Source: Ariolimax columbianus (lineage: Eukaryota; Mollusca; Gastropoda; Stylommatophora; Arionidae). From it: a stretch of DNA of 64,000 nucleotides. The notes beneath the pieces were generated by a model, which saw only the letters and a program-made list of their open reading frames with translations, had not been told where the DNA came from and ran no database searches. Position numbers and translations under genes: made by a program. Numbering within the stretch: position 1 is the stretch's first letter; the number at the start of each line of letters is the position of its first letter. Location of the stretch: positions 51,326,314 to 51,390,313 of the forward strand of contig JAVGWX010000008.1 of assembly GCA_036924085.1 (NCBI GenBank). The letters are read 5' to 3'. Below, one piece after another: positions 62,279 through 64,000 of this stretch.

Positions 62279-62780
62279 ATTTGATGCCAGTAATGTATTG
62301 AAGCAAGCCCTGTATCGAATCAACCCTTATCGAACTCTGTCATCGTAAACGCTAATGTCCGTCTTTGCCCTGCGGGTTTTATTTTTTTTTCTCCCTCGGA
62401 CGTGTAAATGTTACACAGGTCATAACATGAAAGTTGGAGGATTATCTTTTACATGATTGTAAATTTGGAATCACATGTTGGAAGCGAAGTGCAACTAGAT
62501 AGATCTCCCCATCCAGATATCCAGCTAACGAACATTTGGTTGTTTCTATTATCCACCAAACAGAACATTACGGCTGCAAAATCCAGGTACATATGTAACA
62601 TAATACAATATTGAGTCCTATCACCGAAGTTTCAATAACATCTACATAAGTATTCTTGTAATAGTAGCCAATATTAATAGCAGCAATTAAAATTAAATAG
62701 TAATTAAAAATAATATTACTAAACAGTGTAACAGATAATTCTTGTCATATGTCATTCTGAATGTTTTTAACACTGGACCT
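62279..62780. other. No recognised feature
   Basis: AT-rich, no array, no domain. Confidence 0.45.
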
Positions 62781-62784
62781 ATCT

Positions 62785-63328
62785 TTAATTAGTTAGTTGG
62801 TTTTCTTTCGAGCGCACCCGCTGCAGTAGTCAGCGACCCATAGCTGACTACTAGCGCCAGGGCCAACGAACTAGAGCTGACAAGACCCTTCTACACCCTT
62901 CCCCCCCCCCCCCCCCCCCCTTCGGTAATCCTGGATAACAGGCTGCAGCAAGGCAGACTGGCTAAGGAGAAGGAATCGAAGTGGAAATGCTAACCCGGTA
63001 CTAAAAAATTGCTTGCCGAAGTCGGATGTGTTGGACCGAAAGGTGCAAATATCGCAGTCAAGCTGTAAACTACGACACAACGCATTCCGTTCTCTGGACT
63101 ACATTCTGCTACTTAAGCCCTTTCAGGGTTTGGTAGCGGGAGATTGAGAAGGAACGAAGCCAAGCCAAGCCAAGTTTTCGTTCTACTTATGCCGTTAAGC
63201 GGCACTGGGAACTTAAGTAGTCTGTTCGGCGCCAAGTGCGCTGCGTCGGTCAATGTGAGCCCGTATTACTGCATAATTACTCTCTCATCAATCCACCTGC
63301 CTCACAGCCGCAACTTTCGCTGTAGCAG
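62785..63328 (-). pseudogene. LINE E 3' end, split by repeat C
   Basis: 62785-62809 (AATTAGTTAGTTGGTTTTC) and 63175-63328 (TTCTACTTATGCCGTTAAGC, GTGCGCTGCGTCGGTCAATG, CAATCCACCTGCCTCACAGC) are the two parts of an E 3' end in reverse. Only the last part of the C-terminal coding region is included. Confidence 0.78.
62810..63174 (+). mobile_element. SINE-like repeat C nested in LINE E, with poly-C
   Basis: Bracketed by TTTTCTTTC (62801-62809) and TTTTCGTTC (63175-63183), a 9-bp duplication with one mismatch. The tail is (CCAAG)n. Where other copies read ACACCTCCACGCGGTGATCC this one has twenty C (62901-62920) followed by TTCGGTAATCC. Confidence 0.9.
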
Positions 63329-63329
63329 A

Positions 63330-63650
63330 CCTATTTTTAATTAGTTAGTTTTCTTTCCACTTATGACGTTAACCGTCGTGAGTGGCTTAAATCTTCTGTC
63401 CTTCGCCAAGTTCGTTGCGTTCATCAATGTGAGCCCGTGTCGTTGAGCAATGCCACCAATTTCATCTGTCCACCTGTCTCACAGCCACCCCTTGTCCTGT
63501 AGCCGGATCTTCCAACGTTATAAGAAATCAGTGGAAGTTGACGAGTGTGCATTCCCATACACTTCTCTCTTTACTCGCCTTTTACAACATCATCGGAAAG
63601 TTACAGATGCCCTATTCTATTCAAACCAGTTGCCACGCTGGTGAAACCAA
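63330..63650 (-). pseudogene. LINE E 3' end, second copy
   Basis: TTTTAATTAGTTAGTTTTCT, CCACTTATGACGTTAACCGT, GCCAAGTTCGTTGCGTTCAT and CATCTGTCCACCTGTCTCAC in reverse, with the C-terminal region following at 63500-63640. It lies directly behind the previous E copy in the same orientation. Its CTAA-type tail repeats the tail of its neighbour. Confidence 0.8.
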
Positions 63651-64000
63651 ATATGTTAGTACGAATTTATCCAGATTACCACAATGCGCTGGCTCTATGA
63701 GCCTTCCGCGTGCTACCGCTTTACACATATTTGTATTTCCTATTTGAAAATCGATACGAAGATCGAACCTTCCCTCCCCACATTTGGCCGCTGGCTTGGT
63801 CCTGTGGTTTCATAAAACTGATAGTAGCTTTGAAAGGCTACATATTTTCAGGCAGTGTTCCGATTGTAAGAACGTCTATCAGTACCACTGCAGAGAATGG
63901 TACGGAGTTGATACTTTAGACATGATTTGACAGTGAACACCAGAGGTCATTAGGTGTATCGTTGTGCCTTAGTTGGTAACTGTATGGGAAAGTTACATTT
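63651..64000. other. No recognised feature
   Basis: Short open frames only. Nothing recognised up to the end of the window. Confidence 0.45.

Noticed and set aside
1..64000. Endogenous retrovirus or LTR element
   Set aside because: I saw no protease, integrase, primer-binding site or long terminal repeats. All reverse transcriptases here are of the non-LTR type.

Overview
This is a eukaryotic, intergenic, repeat-saturated window. I find no convincing host gene, no rRNA and no intact tRNA. The coding remnants are those of animal retrotransposons and DNA transposons: CR1-like, RTE-like and RNase H-bearing Jockey/I-like LINEs, one mariner, and tRNA-derived SINEs. The mix of families and the wording of the reverse-transcriptase C-termini resemble elements I associate with molluscs, perhaps a heterobranch gastropod. 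That placement is inference, of low to moderate confidence. All family labels below (A, B, C, D, E, F, H, I, K, L, M, N, P, Q, R, S, T, V) are mine, assigned by comparing copies inside this window.

Layout. 1-3.5 kb: a CR1-like 3' end (A), a 26-bp minisatellite, one B element and several C elements, one with a 33-bp array. 4.2-5.5 kb: a complete but dead mariner with terminal inverted repeats and TA flanks. 5.6-6.5 kb: an RTE-like remnant (N) split by a CR1-like fragment. 6.9-10.9 kb: three B elements (two with internal arrays), a SINE, a LINE scrap and a 26-bp array. 10.9-12 kb: repeat L split by a large CR1-like copy. 12.4-19.7 kb: repeats I, E, C2, F, B, SINE S and LINE scrap K, with several arrays. 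19.8-22 kb: the best LINE of the window (D, minus strand), with a 14-bp target duplication. 22-25.7 kb: an H-I-H block with a nested B, then a 1.1-kb GA-rich tract. 25.7-30.5 kb: an RTE-like LINE (T) interrupted by two F elements, arrays, a 39-base poly-G run and a K insertion. 30.7-36.3 kb: LINE scraps M and D, SINEs, repeats P and C, and a 25-bp array. 36.4-38.3 kb: LINE E split by the longest CR1-like copy. 39.6-42 kb: C2, an 800-bp polypyrimidine tract, an RNase H LINE and two arrays. 42-53 kb: SINEs, K, P, C, Q, D, R and CR1 scraps. 52.7-55.4 kb: a 34-36-bp array and a 1.16-kb 27-bp array. 56.7-64 kb: SINEs, C with a 31-bp array, N, a 74-bp LINE stub, P, I, E and a 33-bp array.

The organising theme is that dispersed repeats seed minisatellites. 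For about ten of the tandem arrays I can point to the parent repeat, which exists elsewhere in the window in unexpanded form. Different arrays come from different internal segments of the same parent (three from C/C2, two from F, several from B, one each from H, the tail of E, the coding part of a D-like LINE and apparently the GAA tail of that LINE). The many long open frames in the window are mostly by-products of arrays whose period is a multiple of three. Nesting and target-site duplications give a relative order of insertion for several elements.
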